From: Gordionus sp. m RMFG-2023
Lineage: Eukaryota; Nematomorpha; Gordioida; Chordodea; Parachordodidae
Assembly (NCBI RefSeq): GCF_954871325.1
Contig: NC_088775.1
Coordinates: 66,999,561-67,063,560, forward strand
Direction of reading: 5' to 3'
DNA length: 64,000 bases
Shown: piece after piece, positions 53,258-63,090 of the stretch
How the letters are laid out: every line of letters starts with the position of its first letter
Position numbering within the stretch: the first letter of the stretch is position 1
Notes under the pieces: model-generated
Seen by the model: only the letters and a program-made list of their open reading frames with translations
Told to the model about the DNA's origin: nothing
The model's database searches: none
Position numbers and translations under genes: made by a program

Positions 53258-54010
53258 CAGTGGTGTATTGCTTAAAAACTTGGCGGGGGAAGGAGGGGGG
53301 GGGCGTTTTTTTATATAATAAAAAATATATTTTTTTTAAATTACGAATATGAGAATAAATTATCTTATATTTAGAAAAATGTAACAAATTTAATAGCATC
53401 AATATCCATATAGATTAAAATATAAAAATATGCTTCGCTATCTTTGGGTTGTATTTTTCTTTAAAAAGATTTCATTCCCACACGATGACTCCTTTCCCAT
53501 ATTCTGATACATAGATCTGGAATTCATTCCGATATCAGGTTCATTAATATCTATGAACATTAAATTTGACAAATTATATACTCTCTGCCATGATCAAAAT
53601 CATAAGATAAAAGCACTTTTCACACTCGGCAGTAGACACAGTTAAGGAATTTTTCAAATTTTTCATTAGGAATATCTTCATCGATATATAGTCGAAGCCC
53701 ATCATATTCATTTAATTTGAATCTTTTTATTTGCTTCTCGCAAAATCGCATCTAGGTTCTTAGGCCCAATAAATAATATACCGGAAAGAATATCTAAAAT
53801 GAAAAGATAATTTTATTAAAATGTATTCAAGTTAACCCTCGTTTCCAAGGTTATCTATTAGACGCTGCATGATGCTTTCTAGTCATTCTAAATTGGTCTA
53901 TGAATCTTACTGTGGATTTGTTTAACGGTGTATTTTTAAATAAAAGTTAAATTTCTGAATTAGCAACATCTGTAAATACCCGTATAGTGTCTACTCGAGA
54001 GAGGGGGCAG
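53258..54010 (-). mobile_element. Decayed hAT transposon with transposase C-terminal remnant (minus strand)
   Basis: The right terminus may be at 53258, where CAGTGGTGTATTGC resembles a hAT inverted repeat and is followed by a G-rich run. On the minus strand, at about 53480-53770, frames encode a stretch with VSTAECEKCF, like the TAECERxFS motif of KIAA1586-type hAT proteins. A region resembling the downstream LMFI-IN-P pattern follows in another frame. Further upstream a stretch with RFIDQFRMTRKHH (near 53880) could belong to the same protein. Frames change several times, so this is a dead copy. The matching left terminus was not found. Confidence 0.55.
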
Positions 54011-54569
54011 GAGCGATTTGCCTCGCAATTTTTTTGAAGGGGGTTAGGATAAAGCAAAAATAAACACTATTTGTAGATTAAAGATAAAAATAACTGATAA
54101 TTTTTACAAAATGTATTCCGTTTGAAGTTATACACTCTCGTGGCTTATATTTAGAATACGGGAGTTCAATTTAATTGTTTAAGGTTATAAATGGTGGCTC
54201 GTTATAAGTTTTCTAATTAAGATCATCATGAGGTTGTTAGAGCATAATAGGTGGCTAAATATTGTGGCCAAAGGCCGAGAAACTTTTTAGGAGGGGATAA
54301 GGGGGTCACAGCTTCCAATAAATTTTCTGTCACTTAGACGCTGCTTAAACAATATTTTATTATTGCCAACATGCTCGTAATGATTTTTTTTAATATCAGA
54401 CAATCAATAAAAATGGTTAATTGACAAAAGGACACCGAAAAACTTGATAAAAAAATATCTTTATTAAAATTTTCAAAGTAAATTGATTTATCCCAACAAC
54501 TAACAACCTACCTTTTTGAAGATTTTGAATTTTCTACTTAAACATTAAAAAAAATTTAAATTGGAGTAT
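54011..54569. other. AT-rich DNA with G-rich patches, no gene seen
   Basis: Patches such as GAGAGAGGGGGCAGG (near 54000) and TTTTTAGGAGGGGATAAGGG (near 54280) resemble the G-rich subterminal parts of hAT elements, but no paired terminus could be found. Confidence 0.3.
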
Positions 54570-54770
54570 TTTTGCCTAGAATTTTGTTAAATCGGCTAAA
54601 TCCTAACCGTCAGAAAACTTCGCTGAGCCTTGAGGCAAGAGCATTTTCAAGATTGAGCTATTCTCTAGGTTCAAACCTCGATCGAGGCTTAAAAAAAATT
54701 GGTTTAGCCTTCAGAGTTGGCTCAAAACTAAAAATGGAGCTATTTATCACTATTACTTGTTGGTAGTGAA
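54570..54770 (+). repeat. Possible SINE or low-copy repeat with a B-box-like motif
   Basis: This island is more GC-rich than its surroundings. It contains GGTTCAAACCTCGATCGAGG near 54668, which matches the RNA polymerase III B-box pattern GGTTCRANNCY. Around it lie repeated AGCC/GAGC/GGCT words (CTGAGCCTTGAGGCAAGAGC, TTTAGCCTTCAGAGTTGGC). No A box at a convincing distance and no tRNA fold were seen, so a tRNA gene is unlikely. The open frame running through it is probably incidental. Confidence 0.3.
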
Positions 54771-54944
54771 CCTCATTCTATACTTTAATAAAGCAGAAAA
54801 ATCTATATAAAAATAATAAAAATAAAAATATCAAAAAATTGTGGCTATAAAAATATAGAAAAGATTTTTGACTAAATGAAAATTTTAATCTTTATACCAA
54901 ATAATAAAGAGAAAGGGATTCAATTTTAACACTTTAGAAATAAA

Positions 54945-55046
54945 ATTTTTTGAAGGGAGGGCTCAGCCTCTCCACAAAATTATGTTAGGGGGCTAAAAAT
55001 AAAAAAAAAATAATGGAACTTAGCCCTCCGTAGCTACCCTAGCAAT
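54945..55046 (-). mobile_element. Possible hAT terminal fragment
   Basis: Read on the minus strand, the segment starts TAGGGTAGCTACGGAGGGC and continues into poly(T)-rich sequence with TAGCCCCCTAAC. This is similar to the CAGTGGCGTAGCTACGGAGGG ends of many animal hAT elements. The opposite end and target duplication were not found. Confidence 0.35.
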
Positions 55047-55113
55047 AGACCCTATGATTACTTATAATGTAGTTAATGAATTAATCGATCCTATTTTAGA
55101 AAAAAATATCTTA

Positions 55114-56148
55114 CTATAAGATTTGGTTCACTAACTCTACGTTTAAAATGCTTGCAATAGTAGATGAGAGAAAGTGCTTCAAAAGCAGCCTTAAAATAAT
55201 GAGCTGAAACTAAAATATTTAAAAACCGTTAAATAACTTTACAGAATAATTTGCTTTTATATAATTCATATCAACATCAGGTACTTTACACTTTTTAAAT
55301 ATAATTCAATTCATTATTTTTAAAAAAAAGTGAATATAGTATTACTAACTCTCGCATGCATATTGAATCTCATTTCTTTTGAAATATATAATTACTATTT
55401 TTGCCTGGTAAGCTAATTCTTTATAATCTTCAATCAAACGTTCCGATGTACCATTTGAAGAAACTCCTTCTTGCTCTTCAACTCTTATGGGCTATATTAT
55501 TATTATAAAAATTAACAATTCAAAGCTCTGACAAAAATTAATTATTTAAAAAAATTGAATATAATTGCTGTTATAGATTTTTAAGTATCATGGGATATAG
55601 TTTATTATTAGTTAATTGCTATTAAATTAAACAATTAACATTTGTTTTATAAAAAAAAATCATTTTCTTTGCCAAGGAGGTATCTCCTCTCATATCATTG
55701 GCACCAAAAAGGCGTTTTAATGGTGAATTAAAAGGACTCAGGAATAAATCATATGAATAAATATAAAATGAATGAAAAAGTAGATAAATTTGGCATTCAG
55801 TCAAAATATCAAGAATTTATTTTTATTAAACATAAATCTGAGTAGAGATATTATCTAAATTTTAATATTTAAAAAAATATATTTAAAACCGTAATAAGGT
55901 CTTCTCGACCAATATCCGTATTCTCGTTAAATTTGAAAGAATGTGGTTGAGTTTGATCTTCAATTACTTCATTTTCTAAAAAATAAATAATAATTATAAA
56001 ATAAAACATAAAAGCAAACCTTTTTTTACACTCTTCAGTTTTACTTTGTTCAAATTTAGCTCAGATTGCAAATTCCTGATTTTCTGTTTCATGTAATCAT
56101 TTTCTTGTTTCAAATTATTGCTATTGATGTTAAGGTTTTGGAAATTTT
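55114..56148 (-). CDS. 3' part of a spliced host gene: coiled-coil protein with a possible C-terminal GRIP domain (golgin-like)
   Basis: Eight minus-strand exons can be placed, in transcript order: 56148-56020, 55975-55890, 55854-55832, 55736-55640, 55491-55396, 55368-55350, 55283-55243 and 55203-55114 (stop TAG at 55116-55114). Every intron starts GT and ends AG, and all phases agree, giving about 193 residues. Introns are short: 44, 35, 95, 148, 27, 66 and 39 nt. The first exon is a polar coiled coil (LKQENDYMKQKIRNLQSEL, then LNLNKVKLKS). The middle has FNSPLKRLFGANDMRGDTSL and an acidic helix (SERLIEDYKELAYQ). The last two exons give PDVDMNYIKANYS and a hydrophobic run ending STIASILNVELVNQIL. 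In GRIP golgins a coiled coil leads to a short C-terminal domain with an invariant Tyr (EYLKNVLL) and a PVxxxxLxFS/P-E end that binds Arl1 at the trans-Golgi; Tyr in NYIK and IASILN fit this loosely. The 5' end is missing: the first exon enters in phase 1, and a LINE copy lies just upstream. Coding character is well supported; the golgin identity is tentative, and the 19-23 nt exons are the weakest parts. Confidence 0.45.
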
Positions 56149-56279
56149 CTTGAAATTTAAAAATTTTTTTTAATTATTGTGGTTTTATTTTATGTGCATA
56201 AATTATTAAATAAGGTTTGGTACCAACGATATTGCTGGTTAAAAATGTAATCATCGATATTATTTTTTTTTTGAAATAG
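56149..56279. other. Intron or flank upstream of the host gene exons
   Basis: On the minus strand a stretch with ATGATTACATTTTTAACCAG, followed by a possible donor at TTG|GTACCA (near 56220), could be a further exon. Its frame and phase cannot be settled because the LINE copy begins right beside it. Confidence 0.25.
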
Positions 56280-57060
56280 CCCCAGTTCCAATCTTGACCT
56301 CTCTTGACCGGCGAACAGCTATGCATTTCCATAGCCCTCCGCCTTGGCTGTAATGCCGTGGTTCCCTCAATTTGCATGGACTGTGGCCATCCCATCGAAT
56401 CGAAAGCTAACCATCCCTTGCACTGCAAGTTCTCCCATGGACGACAACCGCGTCATAAATCTATTAACAACATCCTCCTAGCTGCTCTTAAAAAAGTTAA
56501 TATTCCATCCATCCTCGAACCAGTGGGCCTCTCAAAAGAAAACGCCATACGCCCCGATGGCATATCTCTCATTCCCTGGACCAATAGTCTCCCACTAGCT
56601 TGGGACTATACCTATGTCGATTTTGCCGCCGAATCCAACCTCTCATCTTCTGCCATCGAAAAGGCAGAAATCCTAAAAAAAACAAATATGCTTGCCTCAC
56701 CAATACCGTGTTTATCCCAATCGTTACCAACCCTAGGCATGTTCGGAAGTGATGCTCTCAATTTCATCAAAACTATTGGGAAAAAAATGAGGCAGATCTC
56801 AGGGGACCCCAGTGAAAGATTTTACCTTCGTCAGCAGATTTCCCTGGAAATCTGCCGGTCCAATTTTTTAAGCATTCACTCTTCTCTAGTGATTTGTACC
56901 CTTTTTTTATATTTTTTTTTCTCATTTCTCTTTTATGCATATATATTTTTTAATTCATTTTTAATATATATTTGTTTTTTAATATATATTTTTAATTATA
57001 ATTTGTAAATGAAAAATTTGTGTTTTTTAAATAAAATATTACGCTCTTTAAAAAAAATAA
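56280..57060 (+). mobile_element. 5'-truncated LINE retrotransposon, 3' end
   Basis: The copy begins abruptly near 56280, in the middle of the reverse transcriptase protein. It runs through its C-terminus (56304-57008) and ends in an A/T-rich tail (AAATAAAATATT, then AAAAAAAATAAAT near 57048). 5' truncation is normal for target-primed reverse transcription. It lies opposite in strand to, and just upstream of, the host gene exons at 55114-56148. The region is distinctly more GC-rich than its neighbours, which suggests a fairly recent arrival. Exact target duplications were not identified. Confidence 0.75.
56304..57008 (+). CDS. C-terminal part of a LINE ORF2-like protein (zinc knuckle plus possible restriction-like endonuclease)
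   Basis: The open frame (about 234 codons, no ATG at its start; it opens at a TTG after an in-frame TGA) begins LTGEQLCISIALRLGCNAVV. In order it has a CCHC-type knuckle (C-x2-C, then NHPLHC), a GRQPRHKSINN segment, LEPVGLSKENAIRPDGISL, WDYTYVDFAAES, and the terminal YLRQQISLEICRSNF. From memory this matches the tail of a reverse transcriptase family widespread in marine invertebrates. The layout CCHC, RH, then PD followed 15 residues later by D is also that of the restriction-like endonuclease of R2-type LINEs. The last 40 or so codons are AT-rich and hydrophobic and are probably read-through into the 3' tail. The reverse transcriptase domain itself is absent, so it is not functional. Confidence 0.75.
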   Translation: MTGEQLCISIALRLGCNAVVPSICMDCGHPIESKANHPLHCKFSHGRQPRHKSINNILLAALKKVNIPSILEPVGLSKENAIRPDGISLIPWTNSLPLAWDYTYVDFAAESNLSSSAIEKAEILKKTNMLASPIPCLSQSLPTLGMFGSDALNFIKTIGKKMRQISGDPSERFYLRQQISLEICRSNFLSIHSSLVICTLFLYFFFSFLFYAYIFFNSFLIYICFLIYIFNYNL

Positions 57061-58029
57061 ATAGAGCATATGTTTGTATGCCACTAGATTAATCAGACCA
57101 CAAAAATTGGCTGATTTTAAAAAGAATTTGGAAAACGCCGGCCCTATTTTTATGCCTGGCCGGATTTTTCTAATTTAGTTATTTTTTTAAAAAATAATGT
57201 TGGCTATATTTTGTAAATCGTTTCAAATGAAAATTAAAAATATGAGCAGTAAATGATTGTTAAATGATCTATTATTCTCCAACTGATTAATTGATATAAT
57301 TTAAATTTATTATAAAAAAGTTGACCGGGGTTTTTGTAAAATTAATCTCCTTTAATTTTCGACCAATTTTAAAATTATACAGTTTTAAAAGCCAGTTCCG
57401 TGCCGAGTGTCTGGCCTATATGTATTTAAATGGGTCATTCCATGTTAAGTAGATCACGATTCGGTTGACCCTCTTTTTCAAAAGAATTTTGTGTACAAAC
57501 TAAAGTTCTTGTTACCTATATGGGAAAAATTTCAGCCTCCTATATTATACTTTTAGAGATATCAGAGGTAGAAACATGAAAAAGATCTTTATTATGTAGC
57601 GGTTTTAACTTAATTAATGATTGGTTAAAAACTTGTAAATAACAAATTTAAAATAAGGCGTGTCTGAAAATAAATTATAAAAATATTTTAAAAATGTTGG
57701 GAATCTTTTGCCCAGAACAATAACTAAAAACCAATGGGTTGCTCCGATTTTAATAAAATTTTAAACAAAAATTAAGTTCAAAAAAAAATATTGAGATGAA
57801 CCTTAACGGCATTATAGGTAAATCGATGAAAACTAATAAAAAAAAATTATATTTTTAATGCTATGTGTCAAAAAAACTTAATTCGAAAAGCCGAAAATAA
57901 ATAATATCATTCGTGAATTTTAATTTTCCTATCATATTTATAAAATAAATAAAATAATTTTTAGATTAAAATTTTTTACAATAAAAAAAATGATTATAAT
58001 CGCAGCGAAATAATTTCATTTCATAATAT
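57061..58029. other. AT-rich DNA between LINE and hAT, no gene seen
   Basis: A distinctive stretch near 57429-57620 starts GGGTCATTCCATGTTAAG and looks like part of a dispersed repeat, but I cannot assign it. The rest is A/T runs without supported frames on either strand. Confidence 0.35.
57138..57163. repeat. Perfect GC hairpin CCGGCC...GGCCGG
   Basis: CCGGCC and GGCCGG flank a 14-base loop. The sequence to the right (CTGGCCGGATTTTTCTAATTT) recurs with changes at about 61493 (CTGGCCGGATTTGTTTAATTT), also closing a CCGGCC...GGCCGG pair (61444-61499). The two loci are probably copies of one small dispersed repeat. Confidence 0.5.
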
Positions 58030-61000
58030 TAGTACTGTAAAGTAACGGAGTTCCTTTTTTGAGTAACGGTAACGCAAAATGTTACTTTAAATCTTTTCTT
58101 AAAAAATTTTTAAAAAAAGAAAAACATATTTTATTGTACTATAAAATTACTTTTATTTATTTTTTAATATAAATAATTTAAGCCCAGTTTTTTATTCATA
58201 TCAACCAACAACCATTCCTTCATTTTTATTTTAAATTCTCGTCGTTAAATTTTCAGTCGAATGTTAATCTAATTAATATTCAATCAAAATTCAAAGAAAA
58301 TATTAATATTATTATTCTATTTTATAATTAATTTTAAGAATATTGTGTCCATAGTACTTACTTCTTCAGATGATTTAACCCTCCCTGGCTCCAATTTGAA
58401 ACATATTTTACACCAATAAAGAAAATTTAGGGTACAAAATCTACACTTTGCAAAAGTAAATTATGTCCCAACATAAATAATTCAAACTCAATGTCCAGCA
58501 GTTCAAACATAAAAAAGCATATGAAGGTAAAAAGATGAATTAATATATTATTTTAAATATGTTTAATAATAGAATATTAAATAATGGGTATTATAAATAA
58601 CCATTAAAAGAAGTATTCTTTCATAATATTTTGAAAAGCTTAATCATGAAATTAAAATATAAGCAATTAAATTATACTATACTATAGTATAGAGCTGGGA
58701 ACCAACATTAAAAATCCAAGATTAACAAAATATTGGTATTGGTTCAAAATATTATATTGGGTTTAAAAAATATCTTCTATTTATTGTTTTAGTATTGTAT
58801 TGGTTTAACTTCAAATTGTTAATAAATTTAAAGAATAAAATAGTGATTTTAAAAAACTTTGTTTAAATAAATATAAATATTATATATGGAATAAAACTAA
58901 AAAAGCAATATTGTTTTAGAGAACTGAACCTATATATTTTCCTAATTCCTTTTTAAATGATAAATCTGAATTCTGAAAAAAAATAGTAATTGAAAAATTA
59001 TCTTTGCTAATCATAATTTCAATTTTTTAATGTTTTCCTTGACAATAAACTTAGTGAGGGATTAAAAAATGCAATTAAATTTTTAAAAAATTTATCTTCA
59101 ATTATTGAAAAAGCTAAGTTATTTTTAATAAAATATTCAATAATTAATATTTTAATATTAAAATTATAGACTGCACACTCCTCAAAATTGAAAGAGAATG
59201 AACATTTGAATAGTAATTAAAAAAAATTGAAGCCAATCAACTCACACTCATTGAGATGCAAAATCCATCTATAACAAAGATAAAAATAGCAAAATCAGCT
59301 TTGATGAATTCGTTTTTAATTTTGTATTTGAAGAATTACAACCATATTCAATTGTAGAAAGCACTGCATTTATTAATATTATCAAAAAATGAAGCCAACT
59401 AAAAATGTGATGCCTAGGCCTACCCTTGTAAAAAATTAACAAAGCATATGACACCATGGCAAAGAAATTAGTGGATTTATTATCCCAAAAATTTTCTGTA
59501 CAACTGTGGATTCTTAGTCAGCTTATCATCGGTATATAATATATATATATATTATAGACTGATAATATTGTCTTTTAAAAAGTTCATTTCAGCCAGCATA
59601 GCTTGTAAAATGCTAAACCAAAAACGCACATTTATTATCTAGTAAAAATAATCTTTGAAAATTTTAGGACATATAAGATACAAAATAAAGTGACCGAATG
59701 CATTACCAACGATGCTAGAAATTATATAAAAGCATTCGTGTAAAAAATTAATATATTTATAAAAATTTATTAGAGTATATAAACAAGGAATGGAATCGGA
59801 TGAAATAGTTCCTCTGCCATTATTTGATCTATTTAAAAATCAAAATACTAATGATAGTATTGTATACTTATCTAAGCATCATCCCTGTTCAATACACACT
59901 TTAAACCTCATTGCAAGTGTTGACATTGAAAAGGCAGTTAACGATGTCCTATTAAAACTCACTTCAAAAATTACATTTTCTGAGTGTAAGTATTGTGGAA
60001 TAAACATGGGCAATCTTCAAACTGTGCAGCCATTTTTAAGGAAAACATGGGAATATCTGATTAAACCGGTTATAACAAGATGGAACTCTTTTTATAACTC
60101 CGTGAATAGAATAGTTTTATTAAGGAGAATTGCCAAAAATTTGACGAATCTTATGATAAATCTGAATTAGAGATTTTAGTCGTTCATGGATGAATATTGT
60201 ATGATTAGTGTTAATTGAGAAATAGTATATGTATATTTTATAGGTTATAGAACAGATTGCTACAGCTCTTCAATTTTAGAGAACAAAGAAAAAATGCATT
60301 TGGGATGTCTCATTCTCATGATAACTATTATAATATTAAAACTTTAAAAAATGGCTTTAAATAATTTCAAGTTTTGTAAGCCGCTTATTAATTAAATCCT
60401 GGAAGGTATAGATAAAATTTTACAGTAAATTTTGCTTACAATTTATATTTTGATTATCTTTTATTTTTAATAGATTCAGACACATATAAAAAGATGAATA
60501 TATACTACAATAATTCACCCGTTATTTAAATTGTATTGGCCCTGGATAAAATTAGACAACAAAGGAAGAATGCTAGAAGTTATTTCGAGTTTGAGAAATG
60601 ATCTTGATAAAGAAAGAGCAAACTTAATTCCTTTATCCAAAACACATACCAGAATATTTTCTGATAAAGATAAAAAAAAATTTGATGAGGAAATGAATGA
60701 AGATCCTTGTGAAGATGACCTATTAAGCCTTTTCAAAATAAAGATAATTCTTCAAATATTTTTAATAAATTCCCCGAAATAAAATTTTTATTTATTAAAT
60801 ATAATACAACTCTCCATCCTCTGCGCCAATTGAACGCTTATCTAGCACGGCGAAAGCTGTGTTGAGCACTAAGCGCTCTTGTTTGTCTGATCAAAATTTT
60901 GAAAATCAATTGTTGCTAAAAAATAAATAAAAAATTGTTACACAAACATGTTATCTTATATATAATATATTATTTTTGCATAATTTTATATATATTATAT

Positions 61001-61156
61001 AATGTAGGAAAAAAAATAAATATTTTTTATATATATTTAATTTTTTAAATAACGAGTAACCCGTTACTTTTTTAAAATAGTCAGTAACGCGCGTTCCTTT
61101 TTTAAAAGCAACGAGTAACGGTACCGCGTTCCTTTTTTCAGACTTAACGAGTGCTT
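58030..61156 (+). mobile_element. hAT transposon, about 3.1 kb, with remnants of a spliced transposase
   Basis: The left end near 58030 reads TAGTACTGTAAAGTAACGG. The right end near 61156, read inward on the minus strand, starts AAGCACTCGTTAAGTCTG, an imperfect match. Inside both ends are GTAACG/TTCCTTTTTT repeats: AGTAACGGAGTTCCTTTTTT on the left; AACCCGTTACTTTTTT, ACGCGCGTTCCTTTTTT and ACGGTACCGCGTTCCTTTTT on the right. These are typical of hAT subterminal transposase-binding regions. The transposase lies on the plus strand at about 59297-60930. No 8-bp duplication was found at these ends, so the true limits may differ by some bases. The stretch 58090-59290 is AT-rich with no supported exon; the N-terminal zinc finger was not found. 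Confidence 0.7.
59297..60930 (+). pseudogene. hAT transposase (Ac/ZBED-like), spliced and decayed
   Basis: Family segments appear in the right order: FDEFVFNFVFEELQPYSIVE (59300-59392), AYDTMAKKLVDLLSQKF (near 59445), VTECITNDARNYIKAF before 59742, HHPCSIHTLNLIASVD and ITRWNSFYNSV (59790-60169), DEYCMIS joined to VIEQIATALQF, HPLFKLYWPWIK (near 60515), and the C-terminal dimerisation domain PSSAPIERLSSTAKAVLSTK to KNK and TAA (60811-60930). NDARN corresponds to the TDNAxN motif around a catalytic Asp, and here D is kept after N. Short introns can be read, for example 34 nt with GTTAAT...ATAG near 60211-60244 and about 49 nt before 60473. Stops and frame changes outside introns show the copy is dead. 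Much of the N-terminus is not recognisable. Confidence 0.8.
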
Positions 61157-61524
61157 GGTCGTAAAATTTACTACCCAATTTTGTGCTCAGGCCTGCTCTG
61201 AGCACAAACCCGGGGCTCAGCCTGTTGTTCAGATGAATAATGTTATTCCAAATAATTCGAATAAAAAATATTTACCTATATAGAAACAGCAAAATTCAAT
61301 GGCATTTTCTGAGGTTAGATAGTAAAGCTCTGTAGGCAACTCAGCTTAGAGTTAAAAAAAATTTAATCGGGGCCTAGGACTTAGAAATACCAAAAAAATA
61401 GGATTAAAATGAGTTATTATGTTAGTTAGCTGAGCGATTATTTCCGGCCATACCATTCTAGTTCAGAATTAGATAAACTTTCTGGCCGGATTTGTTTAAT
61501 TTCATCGCTATTTTTTAAACAAGT
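61157..61524. other. Spacer between two hAT elements
   Basis: It contains small inverted words (TGTGCTCAGGCCTGCTCTGA then GCACA near 61180-61205) and the second CCGGCC...GGCCGG pair (61444-61499). No gene seen. Confidence 0.4.
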
Positions 61525-62989
61525 TAGTGCTTTAAACATTTCTAAAAAAATCGACCAACGTTCATAAACAAAAAGCGAACGCGTTCACGTTCATTTTCAA
61601 AAAAAAGGAACGTGTTTACGTTCGTTCAAAATTTTATGGTAAATTTTTTAAAAATTAAATCTAATATAAATAAATGTCTTATATTTTTTAACACAATAAT
61701 CAGCCATGTTAAAAAATAATATAGTTTTATTTTGTTAATATAATTATAAATAAAATAGTGAATAAAAAGATTTTTTATTTACAAAAAATTTTTCGTATTA
61801 ATTTAATAACAATTGTTTTTCAAAATTTTTATCTGATAGATAGGAACGTTTGGCAGTAAATACGGCATTAGCTAAATTAAAAACGCGCTCTACAGGGACA
61901 GATGAGGGGATCGCGGTATTATACTCAACTCTTTTAACGTGGGAAATTTATTAAAAACTTTTATTGTTTTGTCCTTTGCTTCAAAAATTGAGATAAGTTA
62001 TCCTCCTCCAATCCATCCTCTACTTCCTCTTCAAAAAAAGGATATCTCAAAATTAACAGTTATTGCATAATCATTTCTAGGGTATTCAATGCATTTTTTC
62101 GACTCTATACTCTATAAGTTAATTTTTTATAGGTTCGTTATGTGGAAGTTTTTTCCATGGCTATTGAAGCTTGAATAGTGGATGCATAATTGCAGAAAGA
62201 ACATATTGATTATCATATATATGTTCAAATGTTTAAAAAGATAAAATATATGTAATTAATTTGATAGTGATAGGTTTAATACCTTTTATTAATCCCATTT
62301 AATACTGCGTCTCAGTAGTTTACCATATTTTAGGTCACTAATTTTTTAAATTTTAAAATAACTATCTTTACTGTTGGGGTAAAATTTCCAAATGCAATTT
62401 TTTCTTCAAATTTAATGATTTTACATAGTTATATTATATAAAATGAAATAATTAATATTACACCTAAATTTCGTTTTAAATTGAAACTTGAAGATTTTGA
62501 AACTGGTAAAATAGTTTTTAAGCACATTTTACATTTGGTAAGTATTGAATTAGTTCCTTCAATATAGGATGAAACTGTAAATAATTATCAAATTTGGGTT
62601 ATGGTAATGTTAATTCATCTGATTTTAAATTTTCAGAATCAGATGATGATGAAATAATAATATCCACGGTTATGCTAATCTATTAAATTAAAATAACAAT
62701 AATATTAAAATTAATAAACTATAAAACTATAATAATGGCGTGTCAAAAAAATTGAAATGTGAAAAAGGTAAACTGATTATAAAATATAAGACTTTATCTG
62801 AAAAAATTCAGATAAATATTAAATTTTTCAAATAAAAAAAAATAAAAAGTGTATTTAAAATTGAAAGAACATTAAATTCGAACGCGTTCGTCATAAAAAA
62901 GGAACGCGTTCATGTTCAAAGTTCGTCAAAAATAAAAGGAACGCCGTTCATCATTTTTTTTAAAAAAACGAACTTCATTTATAACACTA
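61525..62989 (-). mobile_element. hAT transposon, about 1.5 kb, minus strand
   Basis: The ends are imperfect inverted repeats: TAGTGCTTTAAAC at 61525 and, on the minus strand from 62989, TAGTGTTATAAAT. Just inside both ends lie palindromic GAACGCGTTC/GTTCACGTTC words next to A- or T-rich GGAACG blocks (61573-61630 and 62878-62955), matching hAT subterminal repeats. The transposase C-terminus is on the minus strand near the low-coordinate end, as expected. Length is about half of a full element, so it is internally deleted or decayed. No matching 8-bp duplication was seen. It is a different family from the 58-61 kb copy by its terminal words, although the proteins are related. Confidence 0.7.
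61798..61926 (-). pseudogene. hAT transposase dimerisation domain remnant
   Basis: The minus strand encodes EYNTAIPSSVPVERVFNLAN, then VFTAKRSYLSDKNFEKQLLL and a TAA. This is the hAT C-terminal signature (NTxxPSSAPVERxFSxxxxVxSxKRxxLSDxNFExxLLL). It resembles the C-terminus of the plus-strand hAT that ends at 60930 but is clearly diverged. A further stretch upstream (about 61975-62055) with EEDNLSQFLKQRTK corresponds to the acidic linker just before this domain, but is not in the same continuous frame. Confidence 0.85.
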
Positions 62990-63090
62990 GTTAAAATATA
63001 TAAAATCTTTAATTTACACTTTTTATAAAGTTTGCATAATTGCTATAATTGGGTAATGGCTAAATACATGCTAACTCAGCTCAAACTTCA
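62990..63090. other. Short AT-rich spacer
   Basis: No feature supported between the hAT terminus and the left arm of the foldback element. Confidence 0.4.

Noticed and set aside
54640-54700. tRNA gene at the GGTTCAAACC motif
   Set aside because: Only a B-box-like word is present; no acceptor stem, anticodon arm or properly spaced A box could be drawn.
53258-55046. One hAT element spanning both CAGTGGTGTATTGC (53258) and the TAGGGTAGCTACGG end (55046)
   Set aside because: The two termini match poorly and no 8-bp duplication was found, so they are treated as separate fragments.
56174-56428. Minus-strand open frame overlapping the LINE fragment start
   Set aside because: Its larger part is antisense to the well-supported LINE frame, so it is a shadow.
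60515-60736. Minus-strand open frame inside the hAT transposase
   Set aside because: It is antisense to the HPLFKLYWPWIK region of the plus-strand transposase.
60951-61205. Open frame of 84 codons on the minus strand
   Set aside because: It is read from the subterminal GTAACG repeats at the right end of the hAT element and resembles no protein.
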